DNA from: Gayadomonas joobiniege G7
GTDB taxonomy: Bacteria; Pseudomonadota; Gammaproteobacteria; Enterobacterales; Alteromonadaceae
DNA length: 64,000 nucleotides
Reading direction: 5' to 3'
Assembly (NCBI RefSeq): GCF_000300815.1
Contig: NZ_AMRX01000007.1
Span: 186,001 to 250,000, forward strand
Below the pieces are notes generated by a model. The model searched no databases. It saw only the letters and a list, made by a program, of their open reading frames with translations, and was not told the origin of the DNA. Within the stretch, counting starts at the first letter, position 1. The number at the start of each line of letters is the position of its first letter. The translations under genes and the position numbers were made by a program. Below, piece after piece: positions 49,929 through 58,347 of this stretch.

Positions 49929-50634
49929 GTTAATTAGTGCAATTCGCCGCAAAGATATTTTACTTTTTATTTTATCTGTTTGCCTGTTTACGTTGCACCC
50001 TCAGCTTGATATAGCTTTTAGCCAGCTCTTTTACGATCCAGTGAATGAAGTGTTTTTTTTAAAAGACCACCCATTTATCCAGGCCACTTATTATCTATTT
50101 GCCCGCCCTCATCTGATTATTTTGCCGCTACTTATTTTTATGGCTATTTATTGTTATAAAAAATATCGACAAGATCGCCACAAACGTTACATTTATAGCT
50201 TTTTATTGGCTTCTTTATTGTTGGGGCCTGGATTGATCGTCAATGAAGTGATCAAAAATAACTCGATAGGCCGCGCTCGCCCAGTGCAAGTAAATGAATT
50301 TGGCGGTCAAGGGCAATTTACGCCAGCTTTCTTTTATTCGGGGCAATGCCAAACCAACTGCTCTTTTGTTAGTGGTCATGCGGCGGTCGGGTTTTATTTT
50401 ATCGGTTTAGGCTTTTTACTGCGCCGCCGTGATGCATTTTATTGGGGTCTAGCGATTGGTATACTCATTAGTTTTACCCGAATTGCTAAAGGTGGCCATT
50501 TTTTAAGCGATACTGTATTTGCCTTTTGGACGGTTTATTTTACCAACCTTTTTTTAGCTCAGTTGTTTGGTTTTAAATGCCCTATGTTGGCCCCAGAAGC
50601 TCGCAGATCGGTTGCGCCAGCGGCAACCGCCTAA
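49918..50634 (+). CDS. PAP2 family phosphatase, lipid A phosphatase-like (second copy)
   Basis: This 238-residue membrane protein has PAP2 motifs KNNSIGRARP (about 116-125), SFVSGHA (about 150-156) and SFTRIAKGGHFLSD (about 185-198). The spacing and the Cys pair in SGQCQTNCSF resemble LpxE/LpxF-type lipid A phosphatases. Removing a lipid A phosphate and adding sugars both lower surface charge, which fits this operon. The exact substrate is not shown. It ends 6 bp before the convergent dusA stop. Confidence 0.82.
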   Translation: MSNKLISAIRRKDILLFILSVCLFTLHPQLDIAFSQLFYDPVNEVFFLKDHPFIQATYYLFARPHLIILPLLIFMAIYCYKKYRQDRHKRYIYSFLLASLLLGPGLIVNEVIKNNSIGRARPVQVNEFGGQGQFTPAFFYSGQCQTNCSFVSGHAAVGFYFIGLGFLLRRRDAFYWGLAIGILISFTRIAKGGHFLSDTVFAFWTVYFTNLFLAQLFGFKCPMLAPEARRSVAPAATA

Positions 50635-50640
50635 TTTTTA

Positions 50641-51639
50641 TCAATCCCCGTAGACTGCCTGAAGCGCTCGTTTAAAAAGCTCAGTGCCAGTTGGCATTGC
50701 ACGGGCATTTTCGCTTAAAAAACGTCGCCAAATTTTAGCCCTCGGTTGGCCATTAAATAAACCCAGCATATGACGTGCAATATGCCAGCTACTGGCACGA
50801 TATTCTTCTGAGCTATTGGTTTGAGCTTCTATGTACGGATACATAGCTTCAACCACTTCACGCCGAGATAACCTAATCCCCTGCTGACCATAAATTTGCT
50901 CATCGACATCCATCATCAAATAGGGATTTTGATAAACTGCTCGCCCCATCATCACGCCATCAAGCTGTTGTAAATGCGTTTTTGCATCGTCCAGTGTTAA
51001 AATACCGCCGTTAATATCCACCTGCAAATCAGGAAATTCCTGTTTAAGTTGGTAAACACGTGGGTAATTTAATGGGGGCACATCACGGTTTTGTTTTGGG
51101 CTTAAACCTTGTAACCAGGCTTTACGGGCATGAATAATAAAGTGCTGGCAGCCTGACGCTGCAGTGATATCAACAAATTTTTGTAAAAACTCATATTCAT
51201 CTGAATCGTCAATGCCAATTCGAGTTTTGATAGTAATGGGAATATCACAGCTTTGCTGCATCGCACTCACACATGCTGCGACCTGCTCAGGTGCCTCCAT
51301 TAAACAGGCGCCAAAAAATCCGTTTTGTACCCTATCTGAGGGACACCCGACATTAATGTTAATTTCATCATAACCACGCGCTTGTGCTATTTCTGCTGCT
51401 TTAGCCATATCACTTGCATCACTTCCGCCCAGTTGCAAAACAAGCGGATGCTCTGGCTCGCTAAACGCTAAATAATCTCCTTTGCCATAAATGATCGCGC
51501 CTGTTGTCACCATTTCGGTATACAGCACTGCGCGCTTGCTCATTGTGCGATAAAAATAACGACAATGGCGATCTGTCCAATCAAGCATAGGGGCAACAGA
51601 GAAGGTGTGGTCTATTTTGTTTTCTTTATATTCTTTCAT
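50641..51639 (-). CDS. dusA: tRNA-dihydrouridine(20/20a) synthase, 5' end replaced by island
   Basis: This 332-residue FMN enzyme reduces uridines 20 and 20a in the tRNA D-loop. SVAPMLDWTDRHCRYFYR (about 14-31), INVGCPSDRVQNGFFGACLM (about 95-114, with the catalytic Cys) and INGGI near 207 confirm DusA. The first about 16 codons (MKEYKENKIDHTFSVA) lie on the island side of the attL core at 51576-51591. So the mobile element supplies the start codon and N-terminus of the working gene. The displaced native end is seen at 63951-64000. Confidence 0.95.
   Translation of the reverse strand: MKEYKENKIDHTFSVAPMLDWTDRHCRYFYRTMSKRAVLYTEMVTTGAIIYGKGDYLAFSEPEHPLVLQLGGSDASDMAKAAEIAQARGYDEININVGCPSDRVQNGFFGACLMEAPEQVAACVSAMQQSCDIPITIKTRIGIDDSDEYEFLQKFVDITAASGCQHFIIHARKAWLQGLSPKQNRDVPPLNYPRVYQLKQEFPDLQVDINGGILTLDDAKTHLQQLDGVMMGRAVYQNPYLMMDVDEQIYGQQGIRLSRREVVEAMYPYIEAQTNSSEEYRASSWHIARHMLGLFNGQPRAKIWRRFLSENARAMPTGTELFKRALQAVYGD
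51576..51591. repeat. attL core of the dusA-integrated element
   Basis: TCCAATCAAGCATAGG encodes part of APMLDW on the minus strand and is identical to 63959-63974. After one mismatch (G versus C) the match continues for GCAAC. These are direct repeats flanking the island, as expected for site-specific integration. Confidence 0.9.
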
Positions 51640-51729
51640 TTTCAGTAGCTTATCGTTTTATAACAACCCGTCCGTTTAAACCTGTTATGGTTTTTTTGTG
51701 GTTTTTTGGGAAGGTTTTTGCCTTCTGGT

Positions 51730-51748
51730 GAACCCATTTTGAACCCAT
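51730..51748 (+). repeat. Left arm-type repeat of the element
   Basis: GAACCCATTTTGAACCCAT is a tandem 11-bp-period repeat located 139 bp inside attL, between dusA and the integrase. The identical 19 bases occur at 63886-63904. Position and duplication fit arm-type recombinase binding sites. Confidence 0.75.
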
Positions 51749-51813
51749 TTATGGATTGATGTGTTATTATATCAAAGTACAAATATAACATTAAAATGGT
51801 TAAAGGTGTGACT

Positions 51814-53013
51814 ATGGCTTCTGTTCAAATTGAAGAACGTGAAAGAAAAAATGGACAAATATCTTATTGTGTAAGAGTTAAAGTTACGAAAGGGCGAAAA
51901 ATAGTTGGCCGCTCGCAAAAAACATTTAAAACTTATAAAGAAGCACACCGCTGGGGTGAAAAAACCAGAAAGTTACTCGATTCTCAATATGAGGACTTTA
52001 GAGAAGGTCGTGACTTTGTCGATCCGAAATTGAGAGAGGTAACGGTTGGCACTCTGATTATAGAATATCTAGATAAAATGGAAGGGCAGCTTGCTAGAAC
52101 AAAAAAATATGTTCTTAAATCTCTGCTAAATTATGATATAGCTCTAATATCAGCCAGTAAAATCACAGCACAAGATCTTGTAAATCACTGCCAATTTAGA
52201 CTGAGTGAAGACCATAAGCCCTCACCTCAAACTATCGCGCACGATATTTCTTATTTAAAATCCATCATGGAAGCGGGCGAGTCCTTATTATCCATAAACT
52301 GTAATACTGAATATCACTTTAAAGCTTTACCCGCTTTGAAGCAATTGGGTCTAGTCGGGAAAAAGCTGAAAGAGAGTTATACACCTCGTGACAACAGACC
52401 AACTTCGGAAGAGCTTGAGTTAATGCGTCAGCATTTATTAATAAGGGAAACTAATAGGGCTGCGCATATTCCTTTTACCGACATTCTAGATTTTTCATTG
52501 TTAACAGCCATGCGAGTTGGAGAAATAACTAAACTCTATTGGGATGACATAGATCATGAAAATAAAACAATAATAGTCAGAAATAGAAAGAACCCTAATA
52601 AGCTTAAAGTTTCTGAAGAGGACAGCCAATCCAGTAAGAAGAAAAGCACTAAATTTGATGATGAGATACCGCTTCTAGGCAATTCCTATGACATTATAAT
52701 GAAGCAGGAAGCTAAACGTAAAAACTCGCCAAACCCAAGCCTTATATTCCCATACAACCCCCGTTCGATTAGTGCTGGTTGGCAAAGAGTGAGAAATAAG
52801 CTTGGGATTGAAGATCTCCGTTACCACGATTTAAGGAGAGAAGCTGCTTCTCGTTTGGCTGAAATGGGTATGCCTCTTGCTGTTGTAGCAAGTGTGACAG
52901 GTCACAGAGATTTATCCATTCTTCATAGAATTTACACTCAAATTGACGTCAAAAAGTTTGGTCGTGAAGGGTATGGTCTTTACGCTGAACCAAAGTTTTT
53001 TGAGAAAAAGTAG
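51814..53013 (+). CDS. Tyrosine recombinase (dusA-specific integrase)
   Basis: This 399-residue protein has an N-terminal arm-binding domain (about 1-60, QIEERERKNG... VRVKVTKG), a SAM-like core-binding domain (about 75-175) and a catalytic domain. Catalytic residues are all visible: Arg in LTAMRVGEI near 232, His-x-x-Arg in YHDLRREAASRL near 342-353, His in TGHRDL near 365, and Tyr in HRIYTQID near 377. It lacks the extra helix segment expected for integron integrases and lies right beside attL. An in-frame ATG at 51796 is possible, but AAAGGTG lies 5 bp before 51814. Confidence 0.92.
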   Translation: MASVQIEERERKNGQISYCVRVKVTKGRKIVGRSQKTFKTYKEAHRWGEKTRKLLDSQYEDFREGRDFVDPKLREVTVGTLIIEYLDKMEGQLARTKKYVLKSLLNYDIALISASKITAQDLVNHCQFRLSEDHKPSPQTIAHDISYLKSIMEAGESLLSINCNTEYHFKALPALKQLGLVGKKLKESYTPRDNRPTSEELELMRQHLLIRETNRAAHIPFTDILDFSLLTAMRVGEITKLYWDDIDHENKTIIVRNRKNPNKLKVSEEDSQSSKKKSTKFDDEIPLLGNSYDIIMKQEAKRKNSPNPSLIFPYNPRSISAGWQRVRNKLGIEDLRYHDLRREAASRLAEMGMPLAVVASVTGHRDLSILHRIYTQIDVKKFGREGYGLYAEPKFFEKK

Positions 53014-53239
53014 TCCTAAATATATTAAAACAACTAAATATGATTTTATTTATTTTTTATAATAATGAGTTTACATAACAACCCTATATTTGACTCGCTT
53101 TGACGATTGGCTTGGTTTCTTTCCTAAATTATTATTGCATTTTAGTTAATCTAGGCTTAAGTTTATGAAATCATTAATTTAAAACGTATTGGAATGGCGC
53201 TGATAGACTCAATATTGAAAAGTTCTATACGCACTTCTG

Positions 53240-53569
53240 ATGATTAAGCTGTTAGTATTTATATATAGCATGCGAAACAAATTTAAAAATAAACTCACTA
53301 CTTTAATTTCGGTATTTGTTGTTTGTATATTTACCTTTGTTGCATTTACGACAATTACGTACTGTGGTGGTACATTATTCCAAGCTTGGTATGGTAACGC
53401 TTGTACGGATACCCAACTTAATTTTATGGGGTTATCGCGTGATCATGTCCATTTCACACCCAGTTCTGAAACTGTTGGGGCTGTTTTCTTATTGGTATTA
53501 TTTGTACTAATATGCTTTATCAAGTTATTGCGTTTATGGCTAAAACGGTTTAAAAACCGAGTTAAATAA
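53240..53569 (+). CDS. Small two-helix membrane protein, first cassette gene (hypothetical)
   Basis: This 109-residue protein is not recognised. Two hydrophobic helices (about 19-44 and 78-95) flank an outside loop with two Cys (YCGG and NACTD). A basic tail follows. An internal ATG at 53270 could be the true start, and no good ribosome site favours either. The stop is two bases before attC site 1, so it is a cassette-type gene. The 226 bp between the integrase and this gene hold nothing I recognise. Confidence 0.5.
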   Translation: MIKLLVFIYSMRNKFKNKLTTLISVFVVCIFTFVAFTTITYCGGTLFQAWYGNACTDTQLNFMGLSRDHVHFTPSSETVGAVFLLVLFVLICFIKLLRLWLKRFKNRVK

Positions 53570-53570
53570 A

Positions 53571-53671
53571 CACTAACAAGCAACTCATGCGGGACTTCTA
53601 AAGCTTGGCTCGGTTCCGCTTCGCTACACAGTTTAGCCAAGCTTTATCAGCCCCATAGTCGGGCGTTAGCT
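53571..53671 (+). repeat. attC site 1 (integron cassette recombination site)
   Basis: The left end CACTAACAAGCAACTCATG and the right end CCGGGCGTT-type TCGGGCGTTAGC are the paired outer boxes, close to the Vibrio-type repeat. The inner stem TAAAGCTTGGCT pairs perfectly with AGCCAAGCTTTA. The site directly follows a stop codon, as attC sites do. Confidence 0.88.
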
Positions 53672-53684
53672 TCACAAGGACGAT

Positions 53685-53987
53685 ATGAGTTATTTTCAAG
53701 TTATGTTAGAGGGTGAAAACTTTTTTATCGAATTTGATGGTAAAGAAGAATTACTTGGCTTTACTACTACTCGATGGGTTAAGGCGAGTAATGAAGAGCA
53801 AGCAGAATTAAAGGCCGTAGAATTAATCAAAAATGATACCCACCTTCAGAATTTGCTTAGAAATCCAGAAAATGAATTGCCATCGCCAATGATTTATTTA
53901 AGTGAAATGTGTAAAGTAAATTGGTTTACTTATGTTCGGCGTAAACCAGGTGCTGGTTACTCGTTTTATCCAATGGGGCAAGAGTAA
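53685..53987 (+). CDS. Cassette protein of unknown function
   Basis: This 100-residue soluble protein starts MSYFQVMLEGENFFIEFDG and has a second block WVKASNEEQAELKAVELI. That suggests a small alpha/beta domain of the kind found in many cassette proteins of unknown role. No catalytic motif is seen. AAGGA lies 4 bp before the ATG. It sits between attC sites 1 and 2, so it is a complete cassette of about 320 bp. Confidence 0.65.
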   Translation: MSYFQVMLEGENFFIEFDGKEELLGFTTTRWVKASNEEQAELKAVELIKNDTHLQNLLRNPENELPSPMIYLSEMCKVNWFTYVRRKPGAGYSFYPMGQE

Positions 53988-54019
53988 AGCTAACAAACAA
54001 CTCATGTGGGGCGTTATAC
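53988..54019 (+). repeat. attC site 2 (short form)
   Basis: Only the outer arms are present: AGCTAACAAACAACTCATG joined directly to TGGGGCGTTATAC, 32 bases in all. It follows a stop codon. The left arm is nearly identical to that of site 1, so this looks like an attC that lost its central stem. Confidence 0.75.
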
Positions 54020-54042
54020 GAATTTCAAATACTGAGTAACCT

Positions 54043-54624
54043 ATGGTACTGCTTTCTATACTCGCAATATTTGCGTTCATTATTATTTATTTGACCATTG
54101 TGGTTGATATGTTTAAGCAAAAAGTATGGTTAGGCCTTTTGGGGTTGTTCTTTTTTCCATTTACTTATTATCACGCATTTGTAAATTATAGTGGAAATCG
54201 AAAAAGGATAAGCGCAGCTTTATTGGTAACTACAGTACTTGGTTTTGGTTACACACAATATCAAGAATATGTGGCGGAAAAGGAATTAACCCCATTCTTT
54301 AAACTTGTATCACTAAATCATTCAACTAAGTGTCAAGTTGAATCTGGCATTACATGGAGGGGGGGAACAACACTTTACAATGTTTCATGTAATCCAAAAT
54401 ATATTAATGAAATTGAATATACCAATGAAGAAGAGCTAATTTCTAAATACAGAGAGTTTATCGTTCAACCTTTGTTAAAGGAGTATTCACAAACATTTGG
54501 AAAGGTTGAGGCCAAAGGAATTAAGCTTATTATTCTTTCACCGTCAAGAATGTCTGCTTGCTACATAATTGAAAACCCGAATGAAATAGTAGAGTTGTGG
54601 AGTTCGTTCGAATATTGTGATTAA
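54043..54624 (+). CDS. Cassette membrane protein of unknown function
   Basis: This 193-residue protein is not recognised. Three hydrophobic helices (about 3-21, 27-46 and 57-73) lead to a soluble C-terminal domain of about 115 residues. That domain holds four Cys (TKCQVES, NVSCNP, SACYII, EYCD), which may form disulfides if it is outside. The stop is followed by attC site 3. It has no homology I can name. Confidence 0.65.
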   Translation: MVLLSILAIFAFIIIYLTIVVDMFKQKVWLGLLGLFFFPFTYYHAFVNYSGNRKRISAALLVTTVLGFGYTQYQEYVAEKELTPFFKLVSLNHSTKCQVESGITWRGGTTLYNVSCNPKYINEIEYTNEEELISKYREFIVQPLLKEYSQTFGKVEAKGIKLIILSPSRMSACYIIENPNEIVELWSSFEYCD

Positions 54625-54628
54625 TATC

Positions 54629-54730
54629 GTATAACAAAAACATCAAGAACAGACGTATAGCGAATGGCTTACGCTCATTCTTCGCAAAGTATAGCCATGC
54701 ATTATCTGCCGTTTATGTTAAGCGTTAAGA
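54629..54730 (+). repeat. attC site 3
   Basis: The outer boxes are GTATAAC (54629-54635) and GTTAAGA (54724-54730). The inner arm ATGGCT pairs with AGCCAT around a spacer. It is 102 bp long, the same as site 6, and lies directly after a cassette stop codon. Confidence 0.82.
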
Positions 54731-55139
54731 CTACAAGGAGAATTTGTGCATGAGTTCCAATCAGATGTGGGATGCACGGAAATTTCAAGAAAACGTAGGT
54801 TCTCTAATTTCAAAATTCAATGCATTATTTTTAAGCGACATAGCGCCTATCATTTATAATCCTAATGGTGATAGAAAAGCGTCTTTGAGAGCTATAATTG
54901 CTCTAAATGTTCCCCGAATCCAAACGGATCTTCATAAAGTTATTAATGAGATTGAGCATGAATTAAGAGATAGCGCTCATTTTTTACTAATACAATCTGG
55001 TTTCTCTGAAATTGAATCCCAAACATATCTCTCAAGTAATTTTCCTTCTAGCTGTATTGTAAGCGTCCGGCAAACTACACATTTTAATCAGTTTACAATC
55101 CAACTAATCTAATCGCTCAATTTATTTTGGAGATTAGAT

Positions 55140-55457
55140 ATGCCACGACGTACTCGTGAACAATGGTTTGAACTGATTCAGGCACAACAAAATAGTGACT
55201 TATCCGTTGCTGAATTTGCCCGTCAGCACCGGATTAATGTTCAAAACTTTTATGCCAGACGCAGTGATTTTAAGCGGGATGGTTTATTAAATCATCAGCA
55301 TGAATCTGCTTTTGTTCAAGTCACCACGCTGGCAACAGAGGTTCAGCGACCTTCCGGAGATATGCTGATTCTAACCATGGGTGAAGCTCAATTGCACCTG
55401 CCTGAAAATATTAACGCACAATGGCTCGGTCAGTTGATGCAGGCTGTTAACACATGA
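55140..55457 (+). CDS. tnpA: IS66 accessory protein TnpA
   Basis: This 105-residue protein begins MPRRTREQWFELIQAQQNSDL, with a helix-turn-helix N-terminus (about 5-40) typical of IS66 orf1, an accessory protein of the element. GGAGA lies 5-9 bp upstream. Its stop overlaps the tnpB start by four bases, so translation is coupled. Confidence 0.88.
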   Translation: MPRRTREQWFELIQAQQNSDLSVAEFARQHRINVQNFYARRSDFKRDGLLNHQHESAFVQVTTLATEVQRPSGDMLILTMGEAQLHLPENINAQWLGQLMQAVNT

Positions 55458-55804
55458 AGATGTTTGTTGAACCCGGTGCAATTTACCTGCACCGTCCAGT
55501 CGTTGATTTTCGAAAATCCATTAATGGCCTTGCCAATATAGTCGTTGCTGAAATGGCACTGAATGTTATGAGTGGTGCTTTATTTATCTTCTGCAACAAA
55601 GGTAAAGATAAACTTAAAATCCTTTACTGGGATAACACCGGCTTTGCACTTTGGTACAAAAAATTAGAAAAAGACAAGTTCAAATGGCCCAATGCTGAGC
55701 ATGAAAATCAACTCGTTTTATCTGAGCAGCAACTAAACTGGCTGCTCGATGGCTTTGATATTGTCGGTCATAAAACTCTGAATTTAGCAAGCTTGAGCTT
55801 ATAA
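55454..55804 (+). CDS. tnpB: IS66 accessory protein TnpB
   Basis: This 116-residue IS66 Orf2 protein has the family block YLHRPVVDFRKSINGLANIV (about 11-30), then FIFCNKGKDKLKILYWDNTGFALWYKKLE. These residues are highly conserved in TnpB. The function is uncharacterised but it is needed with TnpC. It is followed by a 76-bp gap to tnpC. Confidence 0.92.
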   Translation: MKMFVEPGAIYLHRPVVDFRKSINGLANIVVAEMALNVMSGALFIFCNKGKDKLKILYWDNTGFALWYKKLEKDKFKWPNAEHENQLVLSEQQLNWLLDGFDIVGHKTLNLASLSL

Positions 55805-55880
55805 CTTTAGATCATACCTGATCAGCTTTTAATCTGAATATTATGCAGATAAACAGACAGTTACTAGGTAAAATAACCTT

Positions 55881-57395
55881 ATGACTGAGCTAGAAATTCA
55901 ACAACAAAAACGTATCCAAGCGCTTGAAAGCAAGTTACTTGAGCAGCAAGAAGCGCTTGAAAAAGCAAAAGCTCGAAATACGTATTTAGAAGAACAATTC
56001 AAATTAGCGCAACAAAAACAATTCGGCCAATCGGCTGAAGGCCACCCTGCGCAAGGCGACTTATTTAACGAAGCAGAAGAGGTTGCAGAGTTAGAAAACG
56101 CTTTAGAATCAGAAACTCAAACCGTCACTTATACCCGTAAAAAAGCCAAACGAACTCAACTACCTGCTGATTTACCACGCGAAGTGATTGTTCACGACAT
56201 TGAAGATAAAAGCTGTGACTGTTGCGGTGGCAAACTACATAAAATGGGCGAAGATAAATCGGAAAAGCTCGAGTTTATTCCAGCGCAAATCAAAGTCATT
56301 GAACATGTTCGGCCAAAATACAGCTGCCGAGCTTGTGAAAATCACGCTGCGCAAGTCAAAATTAAACAAGCCCCGATGCCAGCGAGCCCAATTCCTAAGG
56401 GCATTGCCACACCGAGTCTATTAAGCCAAGTCATTACCAGTAAATATCAATATGCACTACCACTTTACCGGCAAGAAACCATGTTTAAACAACATGGTAT
56501 AGAAATCAGTCGGCAAACCATGTCTGATTGGATAATAAAATGTGCCAGTTTATTTAAACCGCTGTATGACAAATTGCATCAAATCTTACTTGAGCAAAGC
56601 GTGATTCAGGCCGACGAAACCACAGTTAATGTGGTGAGTGATGACAAACTAAAATCCTATATGTGGCTTTATTGCACAGGCACAGATACGCCTATTGTAA
56701 ATAACCCATTGAGAAATATTGTTTTATATGAATATCAAGCCAGTCGCGGTGGCAGTTGTCCGGTTAATTTCTTGCAAGATTATACTGGTTACTTACAAGT
56801 GGATGGCTATCAAGGTTACGAACAAACGAAAGCGACATTAGCGGGTTGCTGGGCGCATGCCAGACGTAAGTTCATTGAAGCAGAAAAAGCTCAGCCCAAA
56901 GGCAAAACCGGTAAAGCGAATTGGGCACTGAACCATATCCAAAAGCTGTATCGGGTTGAAACCAAAATCAAAGATAAAACAGCAGACGAAAAACAGGCTA
57001 TCAGGCAAAAAGAGTCGGTGCCACTACTCGAGCAATATAAAGCTTGGCTGGAAAAGTCATTACTCAATACTTTACCAAAATCCAAATTAGGTGAAGCACT
57101 AAACTACAGTTTAAATCAATGGGAGAAATTAATTCGGTATATTGATGATGGGCATTTATCCATTGATAATAATCGAGCTGAACGGGCAATTAAACCCTTT
57201 GTGGTTGGTCGCAAAAATTGGCTGTTTAGCCAAACAAAAAGTGGTGCCAACGCTAGCGCCATTCTCTACAGTATGATTGAAACAGCAAAGGCCAACGGAT
57301 TAATACCTTACGATTATATTAGCTACTGTTTAACCCAAATCTGCAAACCGGATTGCCAAATCCATGATTTACTACCTTGGAATATCAAAAGCTAG
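55881..57395 (+). CDS. tnpC: IS66 transposase TnpC
   Basis: This 504-residue DDE transposase has an N-terminal coiled coil (about 1-50), a zinc-finger-type region with CDCCGGKLHKMG and YSCRACENH, and the catalytic core. Catalytic Asp residues lie in QADETTV (near 241) and QVDGYQGY (near 307), and the Glu in NNRAERAIKPFVVGRKNWLF (near 435-454). All elements are present, so the enzyme looks functional. Confidence 0.95.
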   Translation: MTELEIQQQKRIQALESKLLEQQEALEKAKARNTYLEEQFKLAQQKQFGQSAEGHPAQGDLFNEAEEVAELENALESETQTVTYTRKKAKRTQLPADLPREVIVHDIEDKSCDCCGGKLHKMGEDKSEKLEFIPAQIKVIEHVRPKYSCRACENHAAQVKIKQAPMPASPIPKGIATPSLLSQVITSKYQYALPLYRQETMFKQHGIEISRQTMSDWIIKCASLFKPLYDKLHQILLEQSVIQADETTVNVVSDDKLKSYMWLYCTGTDTPIVNNPLRNIVLYEYQASRGGSCPVNFLQDYTGYLQVDGYQGYEQTKATLAGCWAHARRKFIEAEKAQPKGKTGKANWALNHIQKLYRVETKIKDKTADEKQAIRQKESVPLLEQYKAWLEKSLLNTLPKSKLGEALNYSLNQWEKLIRYIDDGHLSIDNNRAERAIKPFVVGRKNWLFSQTKSGANASAILYSMIETAKANGLIPYDYISYCLTQICKPDCQIHDLLPWNIKS

Positions 57396-57756
57396 GTGTG
57401 GTTTACCCGACGGTTACGCTGTATTAAATCGAGCATAATTAATGAGCTTAATTCAACCGTTGGCTTACTTAACGAGTTGAGTACTTTGGCCATATCCCAC
57501 CTAAATGTGTTAGAAATAAATTCAGGATTTGGAGGTATGCTGAGAGGGCTATTTAAGGGATACTCTAATCCAGTTGATGGCATTTCCCATGTTTTTGGGC
57601 AAGGAAGTATGCAAATTGAAGTAAATTCTAGTCTACAGGGTTTTAATTCGGCTGCGAATTTAGTCGGTCAATCTATAGATTCAGTTTCTAACTCATTACA
57701 TACAGTTGTTTTGGAAAAATGGAATAGTTTTGGGGCTATGGTGGAAAATTTGTAGC

Positions 57757-57853
57757 CCTAATAAACAAATTGTTTGGGACTGCTAAAGCTTGGCTGCGTC
57801 ACTTCGTTCCTATTTTAGCCAATCTTAATACGTCACATATTACGGCGTTGAGA
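57757..57853 (+). repeat. attC site 4
   Basis: The left arm begins CCCTAATAAACAAATTG and the right box is GTTGAGA (57847-57853) after ATTACGGC. The centre AAGCTTGGCT...TTTAGCC repeats that of sites 1 and 6. It directly follows the stop of the split cassette gene. The rest to 58044 holds only the leader of the next gene. Confidence 0.8.
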
Positions 57854-58044
57854 TCGTAGAATTACTCATATTTGGCATTTTGGGTAAATAATTAACGTTT
57901 TATACGCCAAAAATAGCGAGTCTATGTGAAATCTAGTTAACTTTTCATCTCAAAATTAGCTAAGTTTTACGTAGGAGCACACAATTCAATTTAATTTTAT
58001 TTTTACAGACTGGAGCAATTCTACAGCCTGTTTAGGATTATACT

Positions 58045-58305
58045 TTGAACATTAGATTAAACAATCCAGCATTTGCGTCAAAAAGTGTTAAGGTTTTATC
58101 TATTCTTTTTGGGATTTACCTACTGTATTTAGCATTTTCAGAAACTGACTGGGAGCAAGCCAGTCAACTTCAAACTGTGTCAGTGATTGCTATAGGTATT
58201 GTTACGCCAATATTATTTACTCTCCAAAATAAATTTCGTATTTTAAAGTTAATTGGGTGGATAATTTTAAGTTGGTACTATGTTGTGATTATTGGTTTAC
58301 AGTAA
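58045..58305 (+). CDS. Small cassette membrane protein of unknown function
   Basis: This 86-residue protein starts at TTG with AGGA 7 bp upstream. Three hydrophobic segments (about 16-30, 43-59 and 66-84) make it nearly all membrane. No family is recognised. It lies between attC sites 4 and 5 and is a complete cassette. Confidence 0.55.
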   Translation: MNIRLNNPAFASKSVKVLSILFGIYLLYLAFSETDWEQASQLQTVSVIAIGIVTPILFTLQNKFRILKLIGWIILSWYYVVIIGLQ

Positions 58306-58336
58306 CCCTAATAAGTCCCTTAGCGGAGCGTTATAC
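58306..58336 (+). repeat. attC site 5 (short form)
   Basis: CCCTAATAAGTCCC, like the left arm of site 4, runs almost directly into GGAGCGTTATAC. It is about 31 bases and has no central stem. It follows the stop of the 86-residue gene. As with site 2, the middle part is missing. Confidence 0.65.
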
Positions 58337-58347
58337 GTACTTGAAAC

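Larger units (their letters stand above)
55059..57417 (+). mobile_element. IS66-family insertion sequence, complete
   Basis: This 2,359-bp element has terminal inverted repeats that start GTAAGCGTCCGGCAAACTAC on the left and match the reversed right end at 18 of 22 positions. The 8-bp sequence GCTGTATT flanks it on both sides (55051-55058 and 57418-57425), the size typical of IS66. It carries three genes, tnpA, tnpB and tnpC, all intact, so it may still be active and insertion seems recent. Confidence 0.95.
54750..57755 (+). pseudogene. Cassette gene split by the IS66-family element
   Basis: The 5' part (54750-55058, 103 codons) and the 3' part (57426-57755, 109 codons plus stop) join in the same frame once the element and one 8-bp target copy are removed. 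The joined protein would be about 212 residues, starting MSSNQMWDARKF and ending GAMVENL. AAGGAG lies 9 bp before the ATG at 54750. The family is not recognised. The N-terminal half is helical (LHKVINEIEHELRD) and the rest is rich in polar and Ser/Asn residues. The 3' part is followed by attC site 4, so this was a complete cassette. Confidence 0.88.

Noticed and set aside
51814-53013. Recombinase as an integron integrase
   Set aside because: It is longer than integron integrases, has an arm-binding N-terminus, sits by attL in dusA, and no attI or integron-specific patch is seen.
53014-53239. Possible attI or degenerate attC before the first cassette gene
   Set aside because: ACATAAC and GTTAATC boxes can be picked out, but no paired stem supports them.
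57396-57755. Independent 119-residue gene after the IS66 element
   Set aside because: Its first codons are the IS right end and its remainder continues the frame of the gene before the element, so it is the 3' half of a split gene.
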